A DNA stretch of 64,000 nucleotides from a bacterium. Lineage in GTDB: Bacteria > Sumerlaeota > Sumerlaeia > SLMS01 > JAHLLQ01. This document shows, piece after piece, positions 1 through 8,648 of the stretch (the first letter of the stretch is position 1; each line of letters begins with the position of its first letter). The stretch covers positions 62,001 to 126,000 of the forward strand of contig JAHLLQ010000003.1 in assembly GCA_020444065.1 (NCBI GenBank). Direction: 5' to 3'. The position numbers were made by a program, and so were the translations under genes. The notes under the pieces were generated by a model. It did not search any database and had not been told where the DNA came from. It worked only from the letters and a program-made list of their open reading frames with translations.

Positions 1-202
1 CTGCGGAGTTGTGTTTTCTCGTTGTTCCCTGTTTAGAACCTCTCGGCACAGGAAGAGCTATTGAAGTCGGTGCGTTGCGAATTCGCAACAAGTCGCATTC
101 TGTTAATTCATCAATTCGGAGGGGGTCTCTCACAGCCTTGCTATCTTCTGGAGTTCGAAGGTTGACTTCAAGTGCGTCCGTTCGGGCGCCAAGGGGGCGC
201 GA
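1..202. other. Leading stretch without a supported gene
   Basis: An open frame on the plus strand overlaps the start of the next gene, but its translation is Ser/Arg-rich with no recognisable domain, so I do not call it. This could be the upstream region or the end of a gene outside the window. Confidence 0.4.
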
Positions 203-1711
203 GTGCAATTGCACCGGTCGATTCCGAAGAAGCTGTGTGAGGCACCTGTTCTTGATTCGTCCGTTCCACGAATGACACCGAGGCAGCGGACGGCGCTGCT
301 GATCAATCCCTTCTATCCAAAGGACCCCCACGCTTCGTTCGGGAAGCATGTGCTGACGCCGACGCTGACGCTGACGTCGATTGCCGCGGCAACGCCGGAC
401 GATTGGCATGTGGAGTATTGGGACGAGAACCTTCTGCAGGGTCCTCCCCCTTCTGAGCCGTTTCCGCAGGTCGTTGGCATCACGGTGCATCTGACGTTTG
501 CGCGCCGGGCGTATGAGTTGGCCGACTGGTATCGTCGGCGCGGGGCGATTGTGGTGCTTGGCGGCTTGCATGTGATGTCCGCACCGGAGGAAGTCCGTCC
601 CCATGCGGACATTCTGGCGTTTGGCGAGGGCGTGAAGATCTGGCCGGAGATTCTGCGCGATGTGCAGGCGGGGACGCAGAAGGCGGAGTATGTTGGCGCA
701 TTCGACTCATCGTTTGAATTGGAACCGGCGCCGCGGCATTCGCTGGCGGGATCGCGGGATTTCCTGACGCGTGCCAGCGTGATTGCGACGCGCGGTTGCC
801 ACAGCCGTTGCGGGTTCTGCTATTTGTCCACGCGCGGGCTGCGGATGCCGTACCAGGTTCGACCTCCGCGCGACGTTGCCCGAGAGATTGCAGAGACGGG
901 CGAACCGTACGCGGTCTTCATCGACAATAACCTCGGGTCGCGGCCGGAGTACCTGCGCGAGTTGTGTCGAGAGCTGGAGACATTGCGGATTATCTGGAGC
1001 GCCGCGGTCAGTATCGATACGGCGAACGATCCGAGCGTTGTTGCCGCGATGGCGGCCTCGGGCTGCACGGGCGTGTTCGTCGGTTTCGAGACGTTGGACG
1101 ATTCAAATCTTCGCGACGCCAGGAAGAAGACTCCGCCCACGCAGGATTTTGCGCGGCGCGTTCGGATCTTTCACGATCATGGCATTCAAGTGAATGGCAG
1201 CTTTGTGTTTGGCTTCGATCATGATGGGCCGGATGTGTTCGAGCGAACGGTTGCGTGGATCGAGGAGAACCGGCTCGAGTGCGCGACGTATCACATTCTG
1301 ACACCTTACCCGGGGACGCCGCTGTTTCGAGAGATGGAACGCGCGGGGCGTTTGCTTCACAAGGATTGGGGGCGCTACGATACGTCGCACGCGGTGTTTC
1401 GCCCGGCGCGGATGTCGCCGGAGGAGTTGGAGGAAGGCTACTCGTGGGCGTACCGCCGAACGTTTTCGTGGGATTCGATCTGGGCGCGGCGGCCGGAGCG
1501 ATGGAGCTCGGTGCCGGGTTATCTGGGGATGAGTGCGCTCTATAAGAAGTCGAACTGGTTGTGGCCGTGGTTGATTCAATGGAGATTGACGCATGCCGCG
1601 TGGCGGCCATTGGTGAATGCGTCGCGCTGGGTGAATGTGCTGGGGAGGGGCGCGCGGATGGAGCGGGCGGCGGCGTTGATGAATCGAGGAGACGCGAGGC
1701 GATATGGGTGA
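203..1711 (+). CDS. B12-binding-type radical SAM protein
   Basis: The N-terminal half (to about residue 150) looks like a cobalamin-binding-type Rossmann domain: a start resembling ALLINPFYP, then VVGITVH and VVLGGLHV strands. The radical SAM core follows, with the [4Fe-4S] cysteine motif CHSRCGFC (C-x3-C-x2-C) at residues 199-206, counting from the GTG at 203. A glycine-rich strand (VFVGFET) and GSFVFGFDHDG follow, as in the MiaB/BchE-like branch of B12 radical SAM enzymes. Such enzymes perform methylations or rearrangements on lipid, tetrapyrrole or natural-product substrates; the substrate here cannot be read. The GTG at 203 has an AAGGGGG about 9 bases upstream. An ATG at 272 is an alternative start and fits the family's usual N-terminus better. 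The 3' end overlaps the next gene by 8 bases, indicating an operon. Confidence 0.85.
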   Translation: MQLHRSIPKKLCEAPVLDSSVPRMTPRQRTALLINPFYPKDPHASFGKHVLTPTLTLTSIAAATPDDWHVEYWDENLLQGPPPSEPFPQVVGITVHLTFARRAYELADWYRRRGAIVVLGGLHVMSAPEEVRPHADILAFGEGVKIWPEILRDVQAGTQKAEYVGAFDSSFELEPAPRHSLAGSRDFLTRASVIATRGCHSRCGFCYLSTRGLRMPYQVRPPRDVAREIAETGEPYAVFIDNNLGSRPEYLRELCRELETLRIIWSAAVSIDTANDPSVVAAMAASGCTGVFVGFETLDDSNLRDARKKTPPTQDFARRVRIFHDHGIQVNGSFVFGFDHDGPDVFERTVAWIEENRLECATYHILTPYPGTPLFREMERAGRLLHKDWGRYDTSHAVFRPARMSPEELEEGYSWAYRRTFSWDSIWARRPERWSSVPGYLGMSALYKKSNWLWPWLIQWRLTHAAWRPLVNASRWVNVLGRGARMERAAALMNRGDARRYG

Positions 1712-2729
1712 AAGCCCGGAGTTGCTGAATCCTGAAGAGCAGGCTACAATTGAAGAGCGGATTCGATGGTGCGACTCCGCGCCACCGGGACATCTGCGCC
1801 TGGAAGTTTCAGCAGGGATGATACTCGGCGGGATTCTCGGGTTGGTCGCCGTCGGGGTTCCCGTGAGCTTCAATAGCGAGAATGCTTCCGCGAGTGCGTT
1901 GATTCTCATGTTTATTGGAGGCTTGGTGATCGGGGGCGTTTGGGCTTACCGGTATGTACAGAGCATCTGGCGGGATGCTCACAGCCGCGATCGTGCGCTC
2001 CTGGCCGATTGGCTGAACGCGCGCAATGTCCGACGCCTCCAGGGTAAAGCTCGGCGATGGGCACGCGTTGTGGAGAAGCGCGAGAGCTATTTGGATAACC
2101 AGTCTGTGCCGGCCTGGCTCTTCGCGGAGACAGGGGATGGGAGAGTTCTCTCAGTTCAGGGACGTACTCCGACGTTGCCCACTCAGTGTGGAATGCCGTG
2201 TGGGGAGTTCGAGTTGGTAATCGATTCGGAGCAAGGCTCGCAGTTGTTCTTCTATCCCCATTCGGATGAAGTCAAAGCCGATGTGGACATCAACGTGGAC
2301 TTCTGGAATGACAAGATTACCCCCGCAGGGACGGAGTTGAAGTGCGGATGGGATGACTTAGAGGATTTCATTGCGAGTGCGGCGAAACGCGCGGATGAGG
2401 AACTCGCCGCGACTTACAAGGCCGATGTTGAGGCGGGAGCGAAGCAGCGTTCGATCTTTGATTGGATATCACTGAGGCGCGGCAGGGGCCAGCGAATGCG
2501 AGCCGTGGTCGCAGCATTCGAGGCGAAGTATCCGGAGGAACACCGTTCACGGTCATGGGGGCGGGAGGAAGTACTGGGGAATGGAGATGTTGTGATCTCA
2601 CTCACATACGGCTTAACCATGCCGCCGAGGAGGTCCTGGTGGATTGTGCAAGCAGATGGTCATGTTTGCGAGCTTTCCAATAGACAGGTTCAAGGCCTGA
2701 TCAAGTCGCAACCAGACATGCGAAGGTGA
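1704..2729 (+). CDS. Unknown membrane-anchored protein, coupled to the radical SAM gene
   Basis: This 341-residue protein has two adjacent hydrophobic segments near residues 35-80 (a hairpin such as GMILGGILGLVAVGVPV and LILMFIGGLVIGGVWAY) followed by a soluble C-terminal part of about 250 residues. I do not recognise a family. The soluble part contains charged helices around residues 225-270 and a Trp-rich end (SWWIVQADGH). The ATG lies inside the last codons of the radical SAM gene, so the two are probably translated together. The protein could sit at the cytoplasmic membrane beside the enzyme, but that is inference. Confidence 0.75.
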   Translation: MGESPELLNPEEQATIEERIRWCDSAPPGHLRLEVSAGMILGGILGLVAVGVPVSFNSENASASALILMFIGGLVIGGVWAYRYVQSIWRDAHSRDRALLADWLNARNVRRLQGKARRWARVVEKRESYLDNQSVPAWLFAETGDGRVLSVQGRTPTLPTQCGMPCGEFELVIDSEQGSQLFFYPHSDEVKADVDINVDFWNDKITPAGTELKCGWDDLEDFIASAAKRADEELAATYKADVEAGAKQRSIFDWISLRRGRGQRMRAVVAAFEAKYPEEHRSRSWGREEVLGNGDVVISLTYGLTMPPRRSWWIVQADGHVCELSNRQVQGLIKSQPDMRR

Positions 2730-2731
2730 TT

Positions 2732-2748
2732 GCCGGCTGGAAGCCGGC
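2732..2748. terminator. GC-rich palindrome after the first operon
   Basis: Perfect 7-base arms GCCGGCT/AGCCGGC around a 3-base loop lie three bases after the stop codon at 2729. There is no clear T-run, so this may be a weak or factor-dependent terminator. A related element (GCCGG-AAG-CCGGC followed by GCTCCC) lies at 46921-46933, suggesting a dispersed intergenic palindrome family. Confidence 0.4.
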
Positions 2749-2967
2749 GATCCCAGAGCGTACCATAGCGTACGGTGTCTGTACGGATGGGAGAGGTTTG
2801 ATTTGGGGGGCGATGGGTAGCGATTGTGTGTTTGGCGTTTGTTTTCAATGGATTAGCAGTGCGCTTCTTTCTGTTTGTCGGTGATCACGCCGGGGTATGG
2901 AACTTGCCGATTCACGGCAATACTGTATTCCGAAATGAGGCGGCCACCGCCATGGAGGAGCGCACTG

Positions 2968-5508
2968 ATGAGATGTTTATTCCTGATTCTCGGATTGCTT
3001 GTTCCAACCGTTGCCCTGCCGCAGGTTTCTTCGTTGGTAGTCACGGAGTTCATGGCGAGCAACGCGGATACTCTGGCGGATGGGAATGGCGACCATTCGG
3101 ATTGGATTGAGATTCATAATCCGACCGCCGCGGCGATCGATCTGGATGGACTGTACCTGACAGATAATGCAGACAACTTGACTAAGTGGCAGTTTCCGGC
3201 GGTGGCGAATCCGACGATCGCTGCGGGCGGCTACTATGTCGTGATCGCATCGGGGAATGCGGCGGATGTCGAGGTTTATGTCGATGGCGCGGGGTATCTG
3301 CACACGACGTTTAAGCTGAGTTCCGATGGCGAGGATTGCTTGTTGGTCGACTCGGATGGGACGACGGTAATTTCGGGGTTTGTCGGGTATCCGGAGCAGG
3401 GAGCGGATATTTCTTACGGAATTGGTTCGGGCGGAAACACAGGGTTCTTCGGAACGCCAACGCCTGATGCTGCGAATGGCGTGGCCGGCAATGGTTTTGT
3501 AGCGGACACGAAGTTTGATATTCGGCGCGGCTTCTTCACGGAACCATTCGAGGTGCAAATCACATGCTCAACGCCAGGTTCGACGATCAAGTACACGCTG
3601 GACGCCAGCAGTCCGTCGGAGACGAATGGGACGGAGTACACGGGGCCGGTTCAAATCACGGGCACGACAACGTTGCGCGCAATGGCTTGTCTCGATGGAT
3701 GGTTCTCCACAGACATCGATACGCAAACTTACATCTTCATCGATGAGATTGTGGACCAGGCATCGACTGCCCCGACTTCGGATTGGCCGGCTCCCACAAG
3801 CGCAAGCACTACGCCCCGTCCTCCAGGTCCGGGGGGCGGCAGCCAGGCGATCGATTACGAAATGGATCCGGACATCACTGGTAGTCTGCTGTATGGCGAC
3901 GAGGTGGACGATGCGTTGCGGTCGATTCCGACGATCATCGTAACGACGGACTTGCCGAATCTATTCGACTCAACAACCGGCATTTATGTGAATCCGGACG
4001 GCGAGGGCGAGGAATGGGAACGTCCGGCCGCGGTGGAGATGGTGCTGGCAGATGGGACGGATGCGTTCCATGCGAACGGCGGCCTGCGTATTCGAGGCGG
4101 CGTCAGTACATCGACGAGCAATCCGAAGCATTCTTTCCGGATGATCATGCGCAGCGAGTACGGCGATTCGAAGATCGAGTATCCAATGTTCGGCGACGAG
4201 GGGGCGGACGAGTTTGACAAGATCGATTTCCGCACGGCGCAGAATTTCTCGTGGAACTTCAGTCGGGCTCAGTACGCAACGTGGCTGGACGATCCGTTCA
4301 GCCGCGATACGATGCGCGACATGGGGCACCCATACGCGCGCGGATTCTTCTTTCACCTGTATCTGGACGGGGTTTACTGGGGGCTCTATCAAACGGAGGA
4401 GCGGCCCGATTCCTTCTTCTGTACTTCGTACATGGATGGCGAGGAAGAGGATTGGGATGTCCTGAAGGCCGATTCCGGAACCGGCCAGATCTACGCGGTG
4501 GATGGAAACACGGATTTCTACTTCGCATTCTGGTCGCAGGTGAATTCAGGCGTCGGTACGGTCGCGAGGTACATGCGGCTGAAGGGGCAGAATGCGGACG
4601 GGACGGAGAACGCCGCGTATCCGAAGTATCTCGACGAAGCGAACCTGATCGACTACATGCTGATCGTGTTCTTTGCCGGGGCGACGGACATGCCGCTTGG
4701 GCCTCCGGATCAAAACACAAAACCGCGCAATCTGTATGCTGCGGTGAATCGAGAAGATCCGGATGGCGTGAAGTGGATGCCGCACGATAATGAGCATTCG
4801 CTGCAGCAGGAAAGCGGCGTGAATGTGAATCGCGTCTCGGTGACGTTGGCTTCGCAGTTGTCGCTGCAGGTGAACTTCAATCCGTGGTGGCTGCACACGA
4901 AGTTGAAGACCAACGCAGAGTACCGGATGGCGTTTGCCGACCGCGTGCATCGGCACTTCTTCAACGGCGGCCCGCTGACGCCGGAGGCCTGCACGGCGCG
5001 GTACAGGGCGCGGATGAACGAGATCGAAGCGGCGATGATCGCGGAGTCGGCACGATGGGGGGACTATCTGACGCCGGCCTCGCCGCGAACGCGCAACGTG
5101 GATTGGCGCGACGCGACGGACTGGGTTGTGGATGATTTCTTCAACGCATCTCCCCTGACTCGCACGGAGATCGTTCTGGGGCAGTTGAAGTCGGCGGGCT
5201 TGTATCCGACGGTCGATGCGCCGGAATTCAACCAGCACGGGGGAACGGTGAATGCCGGGTTTGGCGCCATTCTGACGGCGACAGCGGGAACGATTTACTG
5301 TACGATCGATGGCTCCGATCCGCGCAAGCCCGGTGGCAGCATCAATGTCGATGCGACGTCCGGGGCGAGCGGCTTGTCCGTCGCGATCACCTCGACCACG
5401 ACGGTGAAGGCGCGCGCCTACTCCGGCGGCACATGGAGCGCGCTGACGGAAGCGACGTTCATGGTGGCGAATAATGGTACGGGTTTGGAGGGGTGGATGT
5501 TGAGGTAG
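2968..5508 (+). CDS. Secreted lamin-tail / CotH-kinase-family protein
   Basis: The ATG at 2968 is preceded by a strong GGAGGAG seven bases upstream and opens a signal peptide (MRCLFLILGLLVPTVALPQ), so I chose it over the upstream in-frame ATG at 2875. The mature protein (846 residues with the signal) starts with a lamin-tail domain at about 25-150 (VTEFMASNADTLADGNGDHS, WIEIHNPT). A chitobiase-like FN3/CHB_HEX_C domain follows at about 174-261 (STPGSTIKYTLDASSPSETN). A CotH domain spans about 318-630 (LRIRGGVSTS, KHSFRMIMRSEYGDSKI, KWMPHDNEHSL). A second CHB_HEX_C-like domain lies at about 755-840 (TIYCTIDGSDPRKPGG). CotH proteins are atypical kinases known from spore coats. In environmental bacteria this LTD-CotH layout is common on exported proteins of unknown substrate. 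No C-terminal anchor is visible. Confidence 0.9.
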   Translation: MRCLFLILGLLVPTVALPQVSSLVVTEFMASNADTLADGNGDHSDWIEIHNPTAAAIDLDGLYLTDNADNLTKWQFPAVANPTIAAGGYYVVIASGNAADVEVYVDGAGYLHTTFKLSSDGEDCLLVDSDGTTVISGFVGYPEQGADISYGIGSGGNTGFFGTPTPDAANGVAGNGFVADTKFDIRRGFFTEPFEVQITCSTPGSTIKYTLDASSPSETNGTEYTGPVQITGTTTLRAMACLDGWFSTDIDTQTYIFIDEIVDQASTAPTSDWPAPTSASTTPRPPGPGGGSQAIDYEMDPDITGSLLYGDEVDDALRSIPTIIVTTDLPNLFDSTTGIYVNPDGEGEEWERPAAVEMVLADGTDAFHANGGLRIRGGVSTSTSNPKHSFRMIMRSEYGDSKIEYPMFGDEGADEFDKIDFRTAQNFSWNFSRAQYATWLDDPFSRDTMRDMGHPYARGFFFHLYLDGVYWGLYQTEERPDSFFCTSYMDGEEEDWDVLKADSGTGQIYAVDGNTDFYFAFWSQVNSGVGTVARYMRLKGQNADGTENAAYPKYLDEANLIDYMLIVFFAGATDMPLGPPDQNTKPRNLYAAVNREDPDGVKWMPHDNEHSLQQESGVNVNRVSVTLASQLSLQVNFNPWWLHTKLKTNAEYRMAFADRVHRHFFNGGPLTPEACTARYRARMNEIEAAMIAESARWGDYLTPASPRTRNVDWRDATDWVVDDFFNASPLTRTEIVLGQLKSAGLYPTVDAPEFNQHGGTVNAGFGAILTATAGTIYCTIDGSDPRKPGGSINVDATSGASGLSVAITSTTTVKARAYSGGTWSALTEATFMVANNGTGLEGWMLR

Positions 5509-5597
5509 GGAACGATACCCTTTTCTGACTGGCATGTTAATGGCACGTGGTGGCGGCTTGACGTCGAGTGAATGAATTCGCGATCAAGGGGCCCATC

Positions 5598-6191
5598 ATG
5601 TCGGAACAGATAGGCAATGCCCGCGAAAGGGATTTGCGACTTGCGCTGCTTCTGCTCCAGAGGAGCGGATTGATGTGTTCTCAGGAGATCGACACACGCC
5701 CTGGGACGTTTGAGGAGATTCCAATCTGGTCGCGGGTGAAGAGCCTGGCGCTGGTCAGGCAGGCGGCCGATGTGGACTTGTGGCGGATTGTGATTCTGGC
5801 GGCGACGTACTACTATCAGTATGTCGTTCGGCACTACTCGATCACCATTCCTCGAAAACAGCAGCCGGATGTTTTCTTCTGTCTGACTTATCTCGATTGG
5901 GCTGGAGACCCGAGTGATCCCGACATCGAAAAGACGGTTTGTCCAAATCTCTTCTTCAGCAAGACGGCGCGAGATACGATTCTGCCGAATGTCAAGCTCC
6001 AGCCGGTTGTAGACGATGAACTTCCCGCGATCTTGCGTCCGGATCCTGACATCGAGTACTTCGGTGCAAAGCTGAGGGTCTATGCGGCTGAGCTCCCTGA
6101 GCGAGATCCGGAGTTGCGACGGCTCTATATTGGATTTCCTCGAATCCCGGGAGCAGGTTTCCTGAACCTCCAGGAGTTGGTGCCCCGATGA
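5598..6191 (+). CDS. Unknown soluble protein, first gene of a three-gene operon
   Basis: About 197 residues, with no recognised family. The ATG at 5598 has AAGGGG just upstream; a GTG at 5568 would add ten residues. The middle contains an aromatic helix (LAATYYYQYVVRHYSITIP) and a segment ending PDVFFCLTYLDWAGDP. The stop overlaps the next start in an ATGA at 6188-6191, so this gene and the next are translationally coupled. Confidence 0.7.
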   Translation: MSEQIGNARERDLRLALLLLQRSGLMCSQEIDTRPGTFEEIPIWSRVKSLALVRQAADVDLWRIVILAATYYYQYVVRHYSITIPRKQQPDVFFCLTYLDWAGDPSDPDIEKTVCPNLFFSKTARDTILPNVKLQPVVDDELPAILRPDPDIEYFGAKLRVYAAELPERDPELRRLYIGFPRIPGAGFLNLQELVPR

Positions 6192-6718
6192 TATCTGAGG
6201 TGCGGAGAAGGCTGGCGACAAATCCTCTTTGGATGTTCTCCTGTCCGACGGACGAGGTTGATGAGTACCCGTTCCTGTCGGATCGTGAGGTGGAGGCCTT
6301 GGGTTCTCGGTGGGCGAAGTCCGAGTGTCGGCGCCTTGTCATTTTCTCTCTGGAGCATCTCTTGGAACACTCGGAATTGTTGCTCAAGTCGATGGCCGAG
6401 GGAGAACTCACGCGTGAGGCCTTCTGCGCAATTACCATCATCATTGGTGAGTCCAAACCGATTGGCTCTCCTCGTTTGATGGAATGCACGAACTTCGATG
6501 GGATGATCCGGTCGTGGCTGAGGCCTCAACCTCCGCAGAGCGCAGAGGGGCGTTGGGTTGAAGAGGTTCTCCGCGCCGAGTCCCGCGAAGATCGCATTGC
6601 TATCATGGAGTACACAATTTCATCGGGGAACGAGCGTGTCTGCCTGGTGCATCGCTCGATGATGATGCATCATCGGATCTCCGATCCGCACAAGCAGGGA
6701 ACCGAGGGATGGGTATAG
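6188..6718 (+). CDS. Unknown protein, second gene of the three-gene operon
   Basis: A 176-residue, apparently soluble, acidic protein with a Leu-rich helix (LVIFSLEHLLEHSELLLKSM) near residues 55-75. No family is recognised and no signal peptide or membrane segment is seen. It overlaps the upstream gene by 4 bases and the downstream gene by 10 bases. Confidence 0.7.
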   Translation: MISEVRRRLATNPLWMFSCPTDEVDEYPFLSDREVEALGSRWAKSECRRLVIFSLEHLLEHSELLLKSMAEGELTREAFCAITIIIGESKPIGSPRLMECTNFDGMIRSWLRPQPPQSAEGRWVEEVLRAESREDRIAIMEYTISSGNERVCLVHRSMMMHHRISDPHKQGTEGWV

Positions 6719-7128
6719 AAGGTCAGATTCAACTTGAGCAGGCCGTCATGGATCGGCTTCTGGCAGGCTCGCATCCGACACTGGCACGCTTGCGTGAGCA
6801 ATTTGCTCTGAGCTCCGTGCGCGGCCGGGAATTCACAGGGTGCGGGTTCTTTACCTCGTTCCGTGTCAGCGGAAGTGTCTTACTTCTTGAGAATCGCAGC
6901 TTTCGAATTGGAGACGTGGAGGCACGACTTCGTGGCATGCAAAGCACGGTTGGATTTGTTCAGTTCATCTCTGGTGGGCACTTGGATATGCTCGAGGGCT
7001 ATACCTACAACGAACCCTGGCCCGATGAAGTCGTTGTCGAGGAGATTTGGTATCACGGTGGGCAAGCGCGCGATGTCGCGTCGCTGAATCGAATGCTCGA
7101 CGTTAATACGCCTGGCGATCGGGGATGA
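6709..7128 (+). CDS. Unknown small protein, third gene of the operon
   Basis: A 139-residue protein with a central beta-rich region (TGCGFFTSFRV, SFRIGDVEARLRGM, GFVQFISGGHLDMLEGYTYN) and an acidic tail. The SGGHLDMLEGYTYNEPWP segment resembles a widespread small conserved bacterial protein of unknown role; I recall no name for it. The gene starts inside the preceding gene and its end overlaps the convergent HIT gene by 26 bases, so two convergent transcripts share this sequence. Confidence 0.75.
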   Translation: MGIEGQIQLEQAVMDRLLAGSHPTLARLREQFALSSVRGREFTGCGFFTSFRVSGSVLLLENRSFRIGDVEARLRGMQSTVGFVQFISGGHLDMLEGYTYNEPWPDEVVVEEIWYHGGQARDVASLNRMLDVNTPGDRG

Positions 7129-7480
7129 CGCCGCGGATGCCGCCTTGGGGGCGGGCGACGTCGCCTTCGTATCGCGGGATCAGGTGGACGTGGGCGTGGA
7201 AGACGGTCTGGCCGGCGGCGCGGCCGATGTTGATTCCAATGTTAAATCCGGCGGGGGAGTGCTTCTCGGTCAGGAGCGCCTCCGCACGATCAAGCAGCTC
7301 GAGGATGTCGGTACGTTCCTCGGGCGTGAGCTCGAAGAAGCTGGGCTCGTGGCGCCGCGGAATGATGAGCATGTGCCCGGGGTTCACCGGAAACCCATCA
7401 TAGAATGCAACGGCGTGTTCGGCCTGCAGGACGATCTCGCGATCATCCAGCGAGCAGAACGGGCAGGGCTTGTCGGTCAT
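7103..7480 (-). CDS. HIT-family nucleotide-binding hydrolase
   Basis: A 125-residue protein of normal HIT length. The histidine triad HAHVHL is at residues 95-100. Other family marks are the N-terminal CPFC pair (residues 6-9, the zinc-site half seen in many HIT proteins), GFPVNPGHMLIIPRRH at 29-44 and FNIGINIGRAAGQT at 79-92. HIT proteins of this type hydrolyse adenosine phosphoramidates or dinucleoside polyphosphates in the cytoplasm. The ATG at 7480 follows a GGAGGAGG-like ribosome site; longer in-frame extensions reach 7678 but overlap the divergent gene. Confidence 0.92.
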   Translation of the reverse strand: MTDKPCPFCSLDDREIVLQAEHAVAFYDGFPVNPGHMLIIPRRHEPSFFELTPEERTDILELLDRAEALLTEKHSPAGFNIGINIGRAAGQTVFHAHVHLIPRYEGDVARPQGGIRGVIPDRQAY

Positions 7481-7677
7481 GATGTGCGCCTCCTCCGGGT
7501 TGCGTGGGCGATGTTGGAGGAGGTGGCTCCCAGGCGACAAGGCGAGATGGGGAGGAGGGGCACGAATGGCAAAAACGACTGTACATCTCAATTGCGCGAC
7601 GGACGGCTCTGTGGTTGGATGTGTGGCATGAAATCGCCGCCAACCACAGAGCCGTTTGGGTTTGGAGCGAGAGCACA

Positions 7678-8055
7678 ATGAAATGGTACGATCGGCTTTC
7701 CGAACGGGATAAGAAGTTGCTGCGCTGGAATTTGCTTCTACTGGCGCTACTGCCGTTTATGTTCTGGTACTCATTCGGCACCTCGCAAGGGCATAACATG
7801 CGAAAGGTTGGTCGGTATATCGAAGCCGTTCAACCGTTGATTGATCGGCGGGCAGAACATGATCCGGCGTTCCAGAATCTGATGCTGCGGACAGGAACGA
7901 TGGGAAACGGAGTGCTGATGGTGATGGGTGATGTGAAGACCGAGGATGATCGAAGGCGTGTTTTCCGGTTCTTCAGACACAACCCTCCGCCGCGGCCAAT
8001 GATGAAGTTGGTATTCCTCGAAGGCGAACGGGAATTGATGGATCAGGATATGTGA
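7678..8055 (+). CDS. Unknown small membrane protein
   Basis: A 125-residue protein with one N-terminal membrane segment (about residues 15-35, LLRWNLLLLALLPFMFWYSF) after a charged start, then a soluble domain containing GNGVLMVMGDVKTEDDRRRV. No family recognised. Its stop codon overlaps the GTG of the next gene (TGTGA at 8051-8055), so the two are likely one transcription unit. Confidence 0.65.
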   Translation: MKWYDRLSERDKKLLRWNLLLLALLPFMFWYSFGTSQGHNMRKVGRYIEAVQPLIDRRAEHDPAFQNLMLRTGTMGNGVLMVMGDVKTEDDRRRVFRFFRHNPPPRPMMKLVFLEGERELMDQDM

Positions 8056-8648
8056 TCGATCCACGGTGTGATATGGAAACATTGCGTGGAAGAGCAACGG
8101 CGCTTCATTACTTCGTCGCGAACGAATGGCCGATCAGGATCTGGGCTGGGGTGTGGGTCTCTGGCGCGATCGCTCTTGCGGCCGTCACTTTCTGGCCACT
8201 TCTGGTTCACCCGCTGAGCTGGGGGGATCCGTTGCGCTTTGTGTTGTGCATCGTGTTGGCGGGTGGAGTTGGCTACTTCGGATCACTATTGCCGGGGTGG
8301 GTCATTATGTCGTCGTTTTATCACTCGCGGAGCATGGCAAACGGGGAGCCGTTCGCGGTTGGGGATATGGTTCAAATCCTTGTGGGTCCAGACCGCGATC
8401 GCATCGTGCCGGTCGTGAAAGTCTATAACATGGGGGACCGCACGGGCTCGCATCGCGTGCACGTGGAACTTGGGACGGAGGATGGGTATGGTGAGAATGT
8501 GTTCTCGTCATTCCAGGTGCTGAGAATTGTTTCCGCTTGGCGATTACGCCACCCAAACGGCCGACATGACCATGGCGGCCATCCAGAGAGCGATCCCGAA
8601 GGCGAGGGGCTTCCAGCCGGCGGCGCGCAGAACGTGGCGGTCGATTGA
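8052..8648 (+). CDS. Unknown two-span membrane protein
   Basis: A 198-residue frame starting at a GTG that overlaps the upstream stop; an ATG at 8073 is an alternative. Two membrane segments (VWVSGAIALAAVTFWPLL and FVLCIVLAGGVGYFGSLLPG) are followed by a domain of about 60 residues with GDMVQILVGPDRDRIVPVVK, a beta-rich stretch reminiscent of a small SH3-like fold. The last ~35 codons lie antisense to the end of yeiH and read as low-complexity His/Gly/Pro, so they are probably a read-through tail. Confidence 0.65.
   Translation: MIDPRCDMETLRGRATALHYFVANEWPIRIWAGVWVSGAIALAAVTFWPLLVHPLSWGDPLRFVLCIVLAGGVGYFGSLLPGWVIMSSFYHSRSMANGEPFAVGDMVQILVGPDRDRIVPVVKVYNMGDRTGSHRVHVELGTEDGYGENVFSSFQVLRIVSAWRLRHPNGRHDHGGHPESDPEGEGLPAGGAQNVAVD

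Noticed and set aside
9-275. Short gene at the window start
   Set aside because: Ser/Arg-rich translation, no domain, and overlaps the radical SAM start region.
4546-5535. 329-residue frame antisense to the CotH gene
   Set aside because: Arg/His-rich shadow of the CotH coding region.
5598-7128. Toxin-antitoxin or polymorphic toxin module
   Set aside because: The operon layout is suggestive, but no toxin or antitoxin fold can be recognised, so it is left as unknown.
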